33,610 nucleotides of DNA from Pseudomonadota bacterium (GTDB taxonomy: Bacteria; Bdellovibrionota; FAC87; UBA2466): assembly GCA_009927005.1 (NCBI GenBank), contig RFNV01000224.1:1-33610 (forward strand). Reading direction: 5' to 3'. The notes beneath the pieces are model-generated. The model saw only the letters and a program-made list of their open reading frames with translations, had not been told where the DNA came from and searched no databases. The position numbers were made by a program, and so were the translations under genes. The stretch's first letter is position 1; each line of letters begins with the position of its first letter. Of this stretch, positions 22,906 to 31,527 are shown in pieces.

Positions 22906-23532
22906 TTAAGCTTGAGTTACTGATTTATCGTGAGATAAGTCTAAAAGCTCGTCCAAGGTTAATTTCATTCCGCTGAGGGTTTGGTTCGCTGCGTTTATGA
23001 AAATATTGTAGGCCAGCAAAGCAACAATAGCGACAATAAGGCCTGCGCCAGTTGCAATTAGTGCTTCGGAAATACCAGCTGCAACGACAGTGAAACCACC
23101 CGCTCCTTTTTCAGCCATGTCATGAAAGGCACGAATAATCCCGACAACCGTTCCCAAGAGGCCCACAAAGGGACTAGCACTCCCAATGGTTCCCAATATC
23201 CAAAGATTCTTTTTCAAGTAGCCCATGAGTCTTAGTCGGCTTCTTTCCACGGTACGTTCGGAAAGCTCTCTTGAGCGCTTGTTATCGATAGCCCCTAAAA
23301 AGAGGTCGCTTAATTCTGGTCGTTGGGTGTGACAAATTTGACGAGCGGCTGCTAAATCCCCCGAGCGAACACTCTGATTGAGGGAGTCAGCTAAGTGTCT
23401 TAGTTTTGGGCGAAAAGTGAGAAAGAAAACGATTCTTTCAAAAATAATAGTCCAGCTAATGATTGAAAAAACAAGCAGCGGCCACATGATCCAGCCACCG
23501 CGTAGAAAAGTTCCCCAAAGCGTGGTTTCCAT
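22906..23532 (-). CDS. exbB: ExbB/TolQ/MotA family proton-channel protein
   Basis: 208 residues with the three-helix plan of ExbB/TolQ: first helix WIMWPLLVFSIISWTIIFERIVFF, a cytoplasmic loop, then APFVGLLGTVVGII-type second helix (here SPFVGLLGTVVGIIRAFHDM) and a third with SEALIATGAGLIVAIVALLAYN. These helices form the pentameric channel around ExbD. AGGAG lies eight bases before the ATG, directly against an inverted repeat (23545-23585). Its cognate energy transducer is not in the window. Confidence 0.93.
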   Translation of the reverse strand: METTLWGTFLRGGWIMWPLLVFSIISWTIIFERIVFFLTFRPKLRHLADSLNQSVRSGDLAAARQICHTQRPELSDLFLGAIDNKRSRELSERTVERSRLRLMGYLKKNLWILGTIGSASPFVGLLGTVVGIIRAFHDMAEKGAGGFTVVAAGISEALIATGAGLIVAIVALLAYNIFINAANQTLSGMKLTLDELLDLSHDKSVTQA

Positions 23533-23544
23533 TTCTGTTCTCCT

Positions 23545-23585
23545 AGTCTTGTTAGCACTCTTAAAACTCAGAGCCTAACAAGACT
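23545..23585 (-). promoter_or_regulatory. Inverted repeat next to the exbB ribosome-binding site
   Basis: AGTCTTGTTAG (23545-23555) is the exact inverse of CTAACAAGACT (23575-23585), with a further CTCT/AGAG pair inside the loop. On the minus strand the stem ends directly before AGGAG. No T-run follows, so it is not a usual terminator for hppA; it could be an operator or a translation-controlling hairpin. Confidence 0.5.
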
Positions 23586-23627
23586 TAGGATAACAGATCA
23601 AGCCGACTTAGCCACTCTTTAGTCCAA

Positions 23628-25739
23628 TTAGATAAAGAGCGGAGCCATTAACAGAGTAATGGTGGATAAAAGCTTAATGAGAACGTGTAAGGAAGGCCCC
23701 GCTGTATCTTTAAAGGGGTCTCCCACAGTATCTCCAACAACCGCCGCTTTATGGGCATCAGATCGTTTTCCACCGTGAACGCCAGTTTCAATATATTTCT
23801 TTGCGTTGTCCCAAGCTCCCCCTGCGTTATTAAGCAGAGTTGCCATCAATATGCCGGTGATAGTTCCAACCATTAAGAAGCCAGCTACTGCTTCTGCTCC
23901 CAAACCGGCTTGTTCTGGAGTTGCAAGCCCTCGGAAAATTAATCCAACAGCGATGGGGACTGTAACCGCAAGAACCCCGGGAGCGACCATGGCCTTTAAG
24001 GAGCCTTTGGTTACGATGTCTACGCATGAGCCGTAATCCGGCTTGCTTGTTCCCGCCATAATTCCAGTGTTGGATTTGAACTGACGACGGACTTCTTTAA
24101 TCACTGTCTCTGCTACATTACCGACAGCTTTAATCGCAAGAGCTGAGAATACGAAAACCAGCGTTGCTCCGATGAGCGCTGCAATGAAAACTTCCAGCTT
24201 TGCCAAGTCAACAGAGGTGAAGGCTTTGCCGGTAAGATCGGTAATCTCATCCATGTAAGCTGAGAAGAGCAAGAAAGCAGCAAGAGCAGCACTTCCAATT
24301 GCGTAGCCCTTGGTCAGAGCTTTTGTTGTGTTACCAACAGAATCCAATCGGTCAGTGCGCTTTCTAATATCTTCTGGCTGACCTGACATTTCTACGATTC
24401 CGCCTGCGTTGTCAGTGATAGGCCCGAAAGTATCCATCGCAAGAACATAAGCTGCAGTGGATAACATTCCCATCGTAGCAACGGCTGTTCCGAAGAGCCC
24501 CCCTTCAGGAAGCGCTTGATTACCCATCCAATAAGAAAGGTAGAGAGCGAGAGAAATAACCAGAACTGGAGCAGCTGTGCACTCTAGGCCAACTGCAATT
24601 CCGCTGATGATATTGGTAGCAGGACCTGTTAAGGAGCTATCCGCAATCGAACGAACGGGTCGGTATTTGTACTCGGTGTAATACTGAGTAATCCAAACGA
24701 AAATAAAGCTTGTGAGTACGCCAACCACTCCGCAAGCAAAGTACCAATTTGCTCCAGGGAATTTGAGCAACCATTGAACTGCGGCATAAAAGCCAGCAAT
24801 CGCAAGGACCGTGGTTACATAGTACCCTTTATTTAAGGCTTCCATTGGATCTTGCTCTTCATTTTTCATTTTTGCCGCGAAGAGACCAACGATACTAGCT
24901 ACGATCCCAAAAGCTCGAGCAACGAGAGGGAAGAAAACTACGGTTGCAGGAATATTGGGGTTTTTAATTGCTAAGAATGATGCAAGAACCATCGCTCCGA
25001 CGTTTTCAGCAGCGGTGGATTCGAACAAGTCTGCTCCACGACCAGCGCAGTCTCCCACGTTGTCGCCAACCAGATCGGCAACTACTGCTGGATTTCTTGG
25101 ATCGTCTTCTGGGATTCCTGCTTCAACTTTACCAACGAGATCGGCTCCGACGTCAGCAGCTTTTGTGTAAATCCCGCCACCTAATTGAGCGAAGAGAGCT
25201 ACAAAACTAGCACCGAATCCATAACCGACCAATTGAAGGGCAATGTTCTTTAACTCTGTGGCGCCCATATCTTCTTTTCCACCGAAAAGAACAAAGAGAC
25301 CGGCGACCCCTAAAAGACTGAGTGCGGTTACAGCTAAGCCAGAAACTGCTCCACCTCTTAATGAAACTTGAAGCGCTTTAGCCAAACTATTTGTGGCGGC
25401 TGCAGCTGTTCGAATGTTTGAACGGATGGAAACATACATTCCAACAAAACCAGACAGGGCAGAAGACAAGGCTCCTAAGAGGAAGCCGATGGTCATGTTG
25501 ATGGCAATTTCTTGACCTTTGAATTTCAAATAGAAAACGTAGAGGAAAACCGCAAAAACCAAGCTTAGAACAAGGATGGTTTTATTCATTCTTCTCAGGA
25601 ATGCTTCAGCGCCCTCTTTGATTGCGTTTGAGATGTCCTGCATCTTCTGAGTTCCACAATCCTGGGCCATCACAAAATTCGACAAATAAACTGCCGTTAA
25701 AACTCCGACACCCGCCAGAGCAAAAATCACTGTAAGCAT
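23628..25739 (-). CDS. hppA: Proton-pumping membrane pyrophosphatase
   Basis: 703 residues, 15-17 membrane helices, a family that couples pyrophosphate hydrolysis to ion pumping across the inner membrane. The catalytic stretch [20 protein letters not shown] and [19 protein letters not shown] is intact. A later [10 protein letters not shown] has Lys and Thr at the two positions that distinguish K+-independent proton pumps from K+-dependent ones (Ala and Gly/Ala), so a K+-independent H+-PPase is predicted. The C-terminal [21 protein letters not shown] is conserved. GGAGG lies before the ATG at 25739. Confidence 0.97.
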   Translation of the reverse strand: MLTVIFALAGVGVLTAVYLSNFVMAQDCGTQKMQDISNAIKEGAEAFLRRMNKTILVLSLVFAVFLYVFYLKFKGQEIAINMTIGFLLGALSSALSGFVGMYVSIRSNIRTAAAATNSLAKALQVSLRGGAVSGLAVTALSLLGVAGLFVLFGGKEDMGATELKNIALQLVGYGFGASFVALFAQLGGGIYTKAADVGADLVGKVEAGIPEDDPRNPAVVADLVGDNVGDCAGRGADLFESTAAENVGAMVLASFLAIKNPNIPATVVFFPLVARAFGIVASIVGLFAAKMKNEEQDPMEALNKGYYVTTVLAIAGFYAAVQWLLKFPGANWYFACGVVGVLTSFIFVWITQYYTEYKYRPVRSIADSSLTGPATNIISGIAVGLECTAAPVLVISLALYLSYWMGNQALPEGGLFGTAVATMGMLSTAAYVLAMDTFGPITDNAGGIVEMSGQPEDIRKRTDRLDSVGNTTKALTKGYAIGSAALAAFLLFSAYMDEITDLTGKAFTSVDLAKLEVFIAALIGATLVFVFSALAIKAVGNVAETVIKEVRRQFKSNTGIMAGTSKPDYGSCVDIVTKGSLKAMVAPGVLAVTVPIAVGLIFRGLATPEQAGLGAEAVAGFLMVGTITGILMATLLNNAGGAWDNAKKYIETGVHGGKRSDAHKAAVVGDTVGDPFKDTAGPSLHVLIKLLSTITLLMAPLFI

Positions 25740-25771
25740 CTTTCCTCCCTATCTAGCTTAGAAAACCCAAA

Positions 25772-25800
25772 GTTATGCCGGAGGAAAATGGGGGTGGCAA
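25772..25800 (-). promoter_or_regulatory. Possible sigma-70 promoter of hppA
   Basis: On the minus strand: TTGCCA (25800-25795), a 17-base spacer, and CATAAC (25777-25772). Five and four of six consensus bases match. It lies about 30 bases before the hppA ATG. No terminator is seen between the small zinc-protein gene and this site, so read-through is also possible. Confidence 0.4.
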
Positions 25801-25837
25801 GCAACAAAAAGGCTAATTTTGAATTATTTTAAGGAGT

Positions 25838-26065
25838 TTATGCCTTTTTTGGAGCGTTTTGCTCGGTACAGTGGGCAGTTCGATGGTTCTGCCCAGGAAC
25901 ATGGGCATCCCAACATTCCACGCTGCAAAATTGCAGGTGAAATCGAACCCGATTGCAGGTGGAAACCGAGCATTTGTACCACTTGGCCCCCCAGGGGATC
26001 ATCTTTTTACAACTACTGCACTTTTCCCAGCCTTCTTGGGGGAGTGTTTGTGGAGAGGATTGCAT
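25838..26065 (-). CDS. Small Cys/His-rich zinc-binding protein
   Basis: 75 residues from the ATG at 26065. Metal-binding residues are dense: CSSC (16-19), Cys32, Cys37, CSVEC (47-51), then WDAHVPGQNHR with His55 and His61. This suggests two zinc sites of a treble-clef or MYND-like type. The CSVSTC...FCSVECWDAH pattern looks like a conserved short family found in related bacteria, from memory and unnamed. It begins five bases after galE's stop with GAGGT abutting the ATG, an unusually close ribosome-binding site that implies translational coupling. A TTG start inside galE is a less likely alternative. Function unknown. Confidence 0.75.
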   Translation of the reverse strand: MQSSPQTLPQEGWEKCSSCKKMIPWGAKWYKCSVSTCNRVRFHLQFCSVECWDAHVPGQNHRTAHCTEQNAPKKA

Positions 26066-26070
26066 ACCTC

Positions 26071-27057
26071 TTATTTTACAGTCGAAGACCGCCAAGTCCA
26101 ATCATCTTCAATCATGTTGGAAAGACTTTTTCTTGGAGTCCAATCCAGAACTTTGTTCATTAAGGTGACATCGGCAACCAACTCTGGCGGATCTCCGGCC
26201 CTTCCAGGCTCTTTTTTAACTTGGATTTTTTTTCCAAGCACTTTTTCGGCAGCTTGGATCACTTGCAAAACGGATGAACCCTCGCCTCGACCGATATTTA
26301 AGCAGGGCGGCATAGCTTTTCCTGCCAAAAGCATTTGAAGAGTTTTTACGTGAGCCTCCGCCAAATCAACGACATGAATAAAATCTCGAATACAGGATCC
26401 ATCGGGGGTCGAGTACTGATCGCCAAATAAAGAAACAGGCTGATTTTTGATGGCAGATAAAATCAAATTTGGAATGAGGTGAGTCTCGGGATCGTGAGCT
26501 TCGCCCCAATCGTACTTAGGCCAGGCACCGGCTGGGTTAAAATATCTTAAATGAAGCACTTTAAATTTCCCCATCTGCCGGTATCGATCAAGTAAGATCT
26601 CAGCCATTATTTTTGTGTCCCCGTAGGGGGAACTGGCGTGAAGCTCTGAATTCTCTGAAATCGGAACAGACTTTGGGACTCCGTAAACTGCACAACTCGA
26701 AGAGTGGAGAAAAATAGGAATTCCTAATTCAACAGAGAGTTCCGCTAAATTGGCCGTAGAGAGCAGATTGTTTTTATAATAGAGGCCTGGAATCTCAAAA
26801 CTTTCGGGAACGAGAGCTTTTGCTGCAAAGTGAATCAACCCAGCTACCGGACCGATCTTTTTGAGGGCCCTTTGGGTTTGTGAAAAGTCGGTCAGATCGG
26901 CTTCAAGAACTTCAAAATCATTAAAAGCTCCCTTCTTGCTTGTTGAAAAATTGTCGATGATTACTGGAACAAAGCCCGCCTCTTGCAGTGCAAAAGCCGT
27001 AGTGCCACCGATGTAGCCATTTCCTCCTGCCAACACAATCATCGGTGACTTTTTCAT
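26071..27057 (-). CDS. galE: UDP-glucose 4-epimerase
   Basis: A 328-residue extended short-chain dehydrogenase that interconverts UDP-glucose and UDP-galactose for polysaccharide or LPS precursors. NAD-binding GGNGYIG lies near residue 12. The catalytic set is SSSCAVYG and the Tyr/Lys pair in SPYGDTKIMAE. GalE-type RYFNPAGAWP and SCIRDFIHVVDLAEAH follow. Length and motifs are standard. It starts 12 bases after pilD and precedes the zinc-protein gene, so it is probably co-transcribed with the pil genes; a link between pilus biogenesis and sugar supply is not otherwise shown. Confidence 0.93.
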   Translation of the reverse strand: MKKSPMIVLAGGNGYIGGTTAFALQEAGFVPVIIDNFSTSKKGAFNDFEVLEADLTDFSQTQRALKKIGPVAGLIHFAAKALVPESFEIPGLYYKNNLLSTANLAELSVELGIPIFLHSSSCAVYGVPKSVPISENSELHASSPYGDTKIMAEILLDRYRQMGKFKVLHLRYFNPAGAWPKYDWGEAHDPETHLIPNLILSAIKNQPVSLFGDQYSTPDGSCIRDFIHVVDLAEAHVKTLQMLLAGKAMPPCLNIGRGEGSSVLQVIQAAEKVLGKKIQVKKEPGRAGDPPELVADVTLMNKVLDWTPRKSLSNMIEDDWTWRSSTVK

Positions 27058-27069
27058 GCCAACCCCAAA

Positions 27070-27828
27070 TTAAAGCCCTGGAAATAACCGCTGTCTGATA
27101 GGGACACCCCAAATTAAATAAATAATAGCCGCAACGGCAAGGAAAGGTCCAAAGGGAATTGCAGTTTTTAAATTTTTTCGTTTGAACAACATTAGGGAAA
27201 GGCCCACGACTGAACCCAGGGCACTAGAAATGACAATCACTACTAAAATCGATTGAATTCCCAACCAAGCTCCTATCATGGCCAATAATTTAATATCACC
27301 GCCCCCGAGTCCTTCCTGTTTGGCCATTTTTTCATATAGCATCGCGATTCCTAAAAAAATTCCTCCTCCAAGAGCAGCTCCAAGGAGAGACTCCCACCAA
27401 GCCATGTCCCCGGTGAAAAATACAGAGAGAAACCCTAAAAGAATTCCCGACAAACTGAGTTCATCCGGAATAATCATGTGCTGAAGATCAATCACCGTTA
27501 TGATGAGGAGCATGGAAACAAACACCGTATAAAATAACCAAGGCAAAGACCATCCGTAGACCAGCCAAAGGTAAGAAAAAATTATAGAGGAGGCGATTTC
27601 CACAATGGGATATTGGATTGAAATGCTGCTTTGGCAAAAAGCACACTTTCCGCGAAGCACAAGAAAACTAAGCACGGGTATATTGTGGTACCACTTCAAA
27701 GCCTTTTTGCACGAAGGACAATGAGAACGATTTCGGATTACAGACTTGCCGTGAGGAATACGTAAAATACAGACATTAAAAAAACTTCCCCAAATCAAAC
27801 CTAAAAGCGCGGCGAATAGTAGGTTCAA
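27070..27828 (-). CDS. pilD: Prepilin peptidase (type IV prepilin leader peptidase/methylase)
   Basis: 252 residues, about eight membrane helices. The N-terminal cytoplasmic loop carries the methylase-associated zinc Cys pairs CPSC (about 37-40) and CAFC (about 62-65). The aspartic protease residues are in VIDLQHMIIPDE and GGGDIKLLAM. It cleaves the leader of type IV pilins and pseudopilins and methylates the new N-terminus. The start is TTG at 27828, overlapping the stop of pilI by four bases (TTGA). Gene order matches pilG-H-I-D of Myxococcus. Confidence 0.95.
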   Translation of the reverse strand: MNLLFAALLGLIWGSFFNVCILRIPHGKSVIRNRSHCPSCKKALKWYHNIPVLSFLVLRGKCAFCQSSISIQYPIVEIASSIIFSYLWLVYGWSLPWLFYTVFVSMLLIITVIDLQHMIIPDELSLSGILLGFLSVFFTGDMAWWESLLGAALGGGIFLGIAMLYEKMAKQEGLGGGDIKLLAMIGAWLGIQSILVVIVISSALGSVVGLSLMLFKRKNLKTAIPFGPFLAVAAIIYLIWGVPIRQRLFPGL

Positions 27829-28589
27829 GTGAAAATATCCCTTCTAGAAAAACTCACCGCTGCAGCGGAGAAATACATGAAACAGCAAACAAGTGTGTAG
27901 AGAAAAAGAATCCCAACCAAATTCCATTCGATGGAAAGCCCATAGGAAGCTAAAGTTTTCATATTCAGAATTCTAAAATTGGGGATGAGCGCTTTGAGGG
28001 CCATCCAAACATAGCTTTGTTGTAGCGCTTGGTTTGTTCTCTCTGCTCCAGTCGTGAAGTTTCCGAGAGCATAAACCACCAAGCTACTTGCCGCTGCTAG
28101 AAGCGCTCCTAAATTTACGGCAAAAATATATACTATCGAACTCATGATTAGGCCTTCAAAAAACATCAAAAGGAGACTTTGAAAAAGAGATGTGGGCACT
28201 ATTGTGATTTGATTCATTGAACAAAGCCCCCAGGTGAGGAAGCCCATCATCAAGATTACCAACCCTTGAACAAATGCCTGACCGAGAAATTTCCCCATGA
28301 GAAAACTCGTTCGGGAAACGGGTTTTGATAAAACCATCGCGATCCACCCGAGGTTGAGTTCCCGATGCAATAAAGTGATACCCATGAATACTGAGAATAA
28401 AAGATTAGTGAGCTCGATTCCTGCCAAGAGAAAGTCGAGGGTGATCTTAGATTGTTCAGCATAAGTTAAGTCACCTAACAAAAGAGATACCCCTACTGCA
28501 AGTAGAGCAAAACCTCCAATGAGATAAAAGACTCTTTCGTGCAAGAGCTCTTTTATTGTAATGAAACTTATCGAGAGTGCTTTCCTCAT
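27825..28589 (-). CDS. pilI: ABC-2 type permease, PilI-like
   Basis: 254 residues with six predicted membrane helices, such as VFYLIGGFALLAVGVSLLLGD, LLFSVFMGITLL and FVQGLVILMMGFLTWGL, the plan of ABC-2 permeases. It would form the membrane channel for the ATPase encoded just upstream. Its ATG overlaps the ATPase stop (ATGA) with CGGAGG before it, and its stop overlaps pilD. In Myxococcus the ABC transporter of this locus is needed for type IV pilus assembly; the substrate is unknown. The name rests on gene order rather than sequence identity. Confidence 0.8.
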   Translation of the reverse strand: MRKALSISFITIKELLHERVFYLIGGFALLAVGVSLLLGDLTYAEQSKITLDFLLAGIELTNLLFSVFMGITLLHRELNLGWIAMVLSKPVSRTSFLMGKFLGQAFVQGLVILMMGFLTWGLCSMNQITIVPTSLFQSLLLMFFEGLIMSSIVYIFAVNLGALLAAASSLVVYALGNFTTGAERTNQALQQSYVWMALKALIPNFRILNMKTLASYGLSIEWNLVGILFLYTLVCCFMYFSAAAVSFSRRDIFT

Positions 28590-29503
28590 GGTTGCGCCTC
28601 CGGAGAATTTGTTCGAGCTATTTTGATTGGTGAATTGCCATCTCTAAAGAGCGCCTCTTCGAGAGTCTTCCTTTGGGAGTTGATGCCGCTCACGAAAAAT
28701 CCTTTTGACTTAGATTCATTCAAGAAAGTGATTAACTCATCGGTCCCAGTTAATGTTTTTATTTCCGTTTCTTTAGAGCTACGGACAGAGACTTCAAATT
28801 TCTGAGTGTCTGATTTCAAGAGCTCATCAATTGAACAGAAAGTTTGTAATTGGCCCTTTTTCAGAAGGGCAACCATCGAACAGAGTTGTTCGATGTCTTC
28901 CAAAATGTGAGAGCTAAAAAAAATGGTCGCTTCGGGGAGTTCTGAGTGGATTCGACCGATTAAGCTTCGAATGTCTTTTCTGCCGAGCGGATCTAGTCCA
29001 CTCATGGGTTCGTCAAAAATTAGTAGGCGGGGCTTATTGATCAAAGCCTGGGCAATTGCTAGCCGTTGGGTCATTCCTTTGCTGTATCCTTGAACTTTTT
29101 CGTCACCCGCCGCTTTTAAGTTTACAAGCTCGAGCAAAAAATCTATGCGCTTTTCAAGTTCTATTCCGGTTAACGACAATAATCTTCCGTAAAAATTTAA
29201 GAGTGTTCTCCCCGATAGAAACTTTGGGAATCTTGGATTTTCTGGAAGGTAGCCAATGAATGAGCGAGTAATTTTACTGGGAACTTGGTGTCCACAAACC
29301 CGAATATTCCCACTGGTTGGTCTTAGAAAACCGAGGATCATTTTTATGGTGGTTGATTTTCCCGAGCCGTTGGGGCCCAAAAGACCAACGACCTGGCCTT
29401 TGGGGACTTCAAGGTTTAAGTTTTGAACTCCAATTTTGCTTTTACCCAAGCCAGTTCTGAATTGTTTAGAGACCCCCTGAATCAGAATATCTGCCGTGTT
29501 CAT
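28586..29503 (-). CDS. pilH: ABC transporter ATPase, PilH-like
   Basis: 305 residues. Walker A GPNGSGKST (about 43-51), signature YSKGMTQR, Walker B LLIFDEPMSGLDP and the switch His in FFSSHILED are intact. After residue 225 there is a C-terminal domain of about 80 residues, common in drug/NatA-type exporters. It pairs with the permease downstream and the TPR protein upstream, with four-base ATGA overlaps at both ends. The order TPR-ATPase-permease-prepilin peptidase matches Myxococcus pilG-H-I-D, where PilH is required for piliation and social motility. Confidence 0.85.
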   Translation of the reverse strand: MNTADILIQGVSKQFRTGLGKSKIGVQNLNLEVPKGQVVGLLGPNGSGKSTTIKMILGFLRPTSGNIRVCGHQVPSKITRSFIGYLPENPRFPKFLSGRTLLNFYGRLLSLTGIELEKRIDFLLELVNLKAAGDEKVQGYSKGMTQRLAIAQALINKPRLLIFDEPMSGLDPLGRKDIRSLIGRIHSELPEATIFFSSHILEDIEQLCSMVALLKKGQLQTFCSIDELLKSDTQKFEVSVRSSKETEIKTLTGTDELITFLNESKSKGFFVSGINSQRKTLEEALFRDGNSPIKIARTNSPEAQP

Positions 29504-30450
29504 GGTGATTCCTTTTGTAGGTAGACGCCGATGTTCTCAAACTCCTGGGCCTGAGCCGGATTTAAAGCTTCTATGGTTTTGCGATCCTTGCTCAGAGCGA
29601 ATTGAAATTTTTCTGAAAAAAGAATCTGAAGCGGTTCCGATTGTTTCAGATGGGGAATGACTGAACTGATGTCTCGAGCAGGTTCAGTTTTTAAAAAACG
29701 AGTCAGATCAGCTAACGAACGGGGAAGGGCTCCTCCCTGTTTCTTTTTAAAGGCCATCAAAGCATTTTCCCAACTTTGCTTCTCTAGATGCCACCGTAGA
29801 CCTCGTACTCTCCTTGCCAGACGAATCCTGGCTTCGCGTCCAGTAGCAGCTTCAAAAAGTTCACAAGCGGATTGAAGGACAAAAAAGCTTGCGCCTGCCT
29901 GACCGAGCAATCCCACGCCTAAGGATGCGATATAGGGAGGGGCATCGGGTAATTGGGAGGCTCGGATAATGTGGGGAGCTGCATGGGTATAGTCACCCAA
30001 CTCCAAAAAGTAGTGCATCCCGAGCATGTGATGGGGCTTCCAAAAAGTAGGTGCGTGTTTAACCCACTTTTCAAGAATTCGCTGTCCCCCCACCTTGTCT
30101 CTACGAAAAAATGAAACATAAAGAGAGCCGAAATTGTAAGCTGGATCAAAATTAGGATCTAAAGTCGTGACAGCATCGACTTCTGAAAATTCCCAACTCA
30201 CAGAATTACTTTTTATCGGGGTATATTTTGCTTCTTGAAGTAAGCGGATCCACAGGAGACTCGCTAGAAAACTGTCATAACCAAAAGTGAGTTTTTTAAG
30301 AGATTCTCCCCGGTAGCTGACTTTGGTTTCTTCAGCATCCGGACCTCGCAAGGCATCTGTGATTTGAAGCTGATTTTGGAAAAGAGATTTGCCCACAAGA
30401 AGACAGACAAATCCCATCACGATCAATAGGGGAATGATCCTCTGCTTCAT
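29500..30450 (-). CDS. pilG: Membrane-anchored TPR-like protein, PilG-like
   Basis: 316 residues: an N-terminal signal anchor (about 6-22) and then helical repeat-like sequence. Recognisable parts are KLTFGYDSFLASLLWIRLLQEAKY, then DAVTTLDPNFDPAYNFGSLYVSF, then KPHHMLGMHYFLELGDYTHAAPHI, resembling TPR proteins next to ABC transporters in delta-type bacteria. It probably works in the periplasm with the PilHI transporter. It is first in a tightly coupled operon (pilG-pilH-pilI-pilD, then galE). The ATG at 30450 has only a weak ribosome-binding site (GAG). A folded element lies 48 bases upstream (30498-30588). The PilG name rests on position. Confidence 0.7.
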   Translation of the reverse strand: MKQRIIPLLIVMGFVCLLVGKSLFQNQLQITDALRGPDAEETKVSYRGESLKKLTFGYDSFLASLLWIRLLQEAKYTPIKSNSVSWEFSEVDAVTTLDPNFDPAYNFGSLYVSFFRRDKVGGQRILEKWVKHAPTFWKPHHMLGMHYFLELGDYTHAAPHIIRASQLPDAPPYIASLGVGLLGQAGASFFVLQSACELFEAATGREARIRLARRVRGLRWHLEKQSWENALMAFKKKQGGALPRSLADLTRFLKTEPARDISSVIPHLKQSEPLQILFSEKFQFALSKDRKTIEALNPAQAQEFENIGVYLQKESP

Positions 30451-30497
30451 AGGAACTCATTTTATCGGGGAATTATCTAAATGTAGAGATTTGTTTA

Positions 30498-30588
30498 GAG
30501 AGAGGGTTGACCGAAATCTCAAGCCTTCAGCAACAGGTTTGGGGGGGATGAATGGAGTGAAAGACCCTTAATCCCGGAACCCTCTCTC
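30498..30588 (-). promoter_or_regulatory. Candidate structured leader of the pil operon
   Basis: GAGAGAGGGTT (30498-30508) is the exact inverse of AACCCTCTCTC (30578-30588), extended by TTT/AAA across one bulge. Between them lie two further stems: AAGCCT (30521-30526) with AGGTTT (30535-30540), and GGGAT (30545-30549) with ATCCC (30571-30575). This makes a three-way junction of about 90 bases. It ends 48 bases before the pilG ATG. I do not recognise a known riboswitch class. Strand is inferred from the neighbouring gene, as the fold is possible on both. Confidence 0.45.
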
Positions 30589-30714
30589 AAATATTTACTA
30601 ACTCTCCTAAGTAAAATTTGTTTTCCATCTCAGGAGTTATTAGCACCTAGAGCAACTCCCATGCCAAGCAAACCAATGAGCGGAGCGTTAATTTAGCCGT
30701 GATTTCATGGTTTT

Positions 30715-30823
30715 CTGGGCCAAAATGATTTTCAGCCCCCTTCAAAACTGGTCCCAATTTGGCCCCAGACCAATATTCTTAAAACGCCATTAATTACAGT
30801 GGCTTGACTAGTTGCGACTGACA
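30715..30823 (-). repeat. Repeat cluster resembling the end of an IS21-type element
   Basis: Two related 21-base imperfect palindromes, each beginning CTGG and ending CAG, lie at 30715-30735 and 30748-30768 with GGCC/CCAAAA and GGCCCC/CCAATT cores. On the minus strand the stretch begins TGTCAGTCGC at 30823. Multiple such repeats near a TG-starting end are typical of IS21-family termini. No transposase gene or second end is seen, so at most a remnant or solo end. The remaining 30824-30957 is AT-rich and empty as far as I can see. Confidence 0.3.
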
Positions 30824-30978
30824 ACCAAAACAGAACTGAAAACTCAATGAATACGGGCTTTGCACCTGCAAAAAACTTAGTCGAGAATTTAAGAATCTGA
30901 AAAAGTTAAGTATTTGAAACTAAGAGGAAAATAAACTGCGAGAGAACGGCCTTTTTCTTGCTTCCTTTAAAGGGTGTG

Positions 30979-31443
30979 TTGAAGTTTGACTCAAAAATTT
31001 CAAAGTTCCTTCTGATAGGATTCATCATCGGTGAAGTACTTCTTGTTCGGTTTGTCTGGAAACAAACGGAGCCTGTTTCGCTACGAGCAGCGCTTTCAAA
31101 AGAGGGCCCACGTTATGTTTTGCGTTGGGTGAATACTGATTCAACCGTTGAGGTAAAAGTTTTTCCATCCCCTATCCAGGCCGTTTCGTTTGCTAGAGAA
31201 CAGCTCAATTTAAAGCCTGGGGTCAATCCCGAGTACAATGATGCTCTAGAAAATATATGGACTCGCAAAGAAATGGGTAAAGAGGTGGTTTTCTGGAAAA
31301 CGATGAATTTGGACATGGTTCACAGGCTGACCTTTCAAGATGAAAACCACGCCAGAACTTTTATCTCGGCGTTTAAAAAAGGGGCCTATTCTCCTTCCCC
31401 CATCGGTCATTCCATTCATTTCGTACAAGCCAGCGCGCAATAA
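30979..31443 (+). CDS. Membrane-anchored hypothetical protein
   Basis: About 154 residues. The frame is open from 30958 but has no ATG; AAAGGG (about 30967-30972) favours the TTG at 30979, with GTG at 30976 as an alternative. The N-terminus is a single membrane anchor (ISKFLLIGFIIGEVLLVRFVW). The rest is a soluble alpha/beta domain without known motifs; it contains YVLRWVNTDSTVEVKVFPSP and FQDENHARTFISAFKKG. I do not recognise it. It precedes pepA by 84 bases, where a separate promoter is found. Confidence 0.6.
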   Translation: MKFDSKISKFLLIGFIIGEVLLVRFVWKQTEPVSLRAALSKEGPRYVLRWVNTDSTVEVKVFPSPIQAVSFAREQLNLKPGVNPEYNDALENIWTRKEMGKEVVFWKTMNLDMVHRLTFQDENHARTFISAFKKGAYSPSPIGHSIHFVQASAQ

Positions 31444-31459
31444 AAAATATTCAGATTCG

Positions 31460-31489
31460 TTGTCAATCTTAGCTGAACTCCCTTAAAAT
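31460..31489 (+). promoter_or_regulatory. Sigma-70 promoter of pepA
   Basis: TTGTCA (31460-31465), an 18-base spacer, and TAAAAT (31484-31489), five of six bases matching in each. It lies about 38 bases before the pepA ATG. Confidence 0.55.
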
Positions 31490-31527
31490 AACTGTTTTCG
31501 ATTCGTTTATTAAGAGGAGGATTCAGC

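Noticed and set aside
24955-25210. Plus-strand ORFs opposite hppA.
   Set aside because: Two overlapping frames of biased composition without ribosome-binding sites; shadows of the highly conserved pyrophosphatase gene.
25819-26338. Plus-strand ORFs of 114 and 159 codons opposite the zinc protein and galE.
   Set aside because: They span the ends of two well-supported minus-strand genes and have no start signals or recognisable domains.
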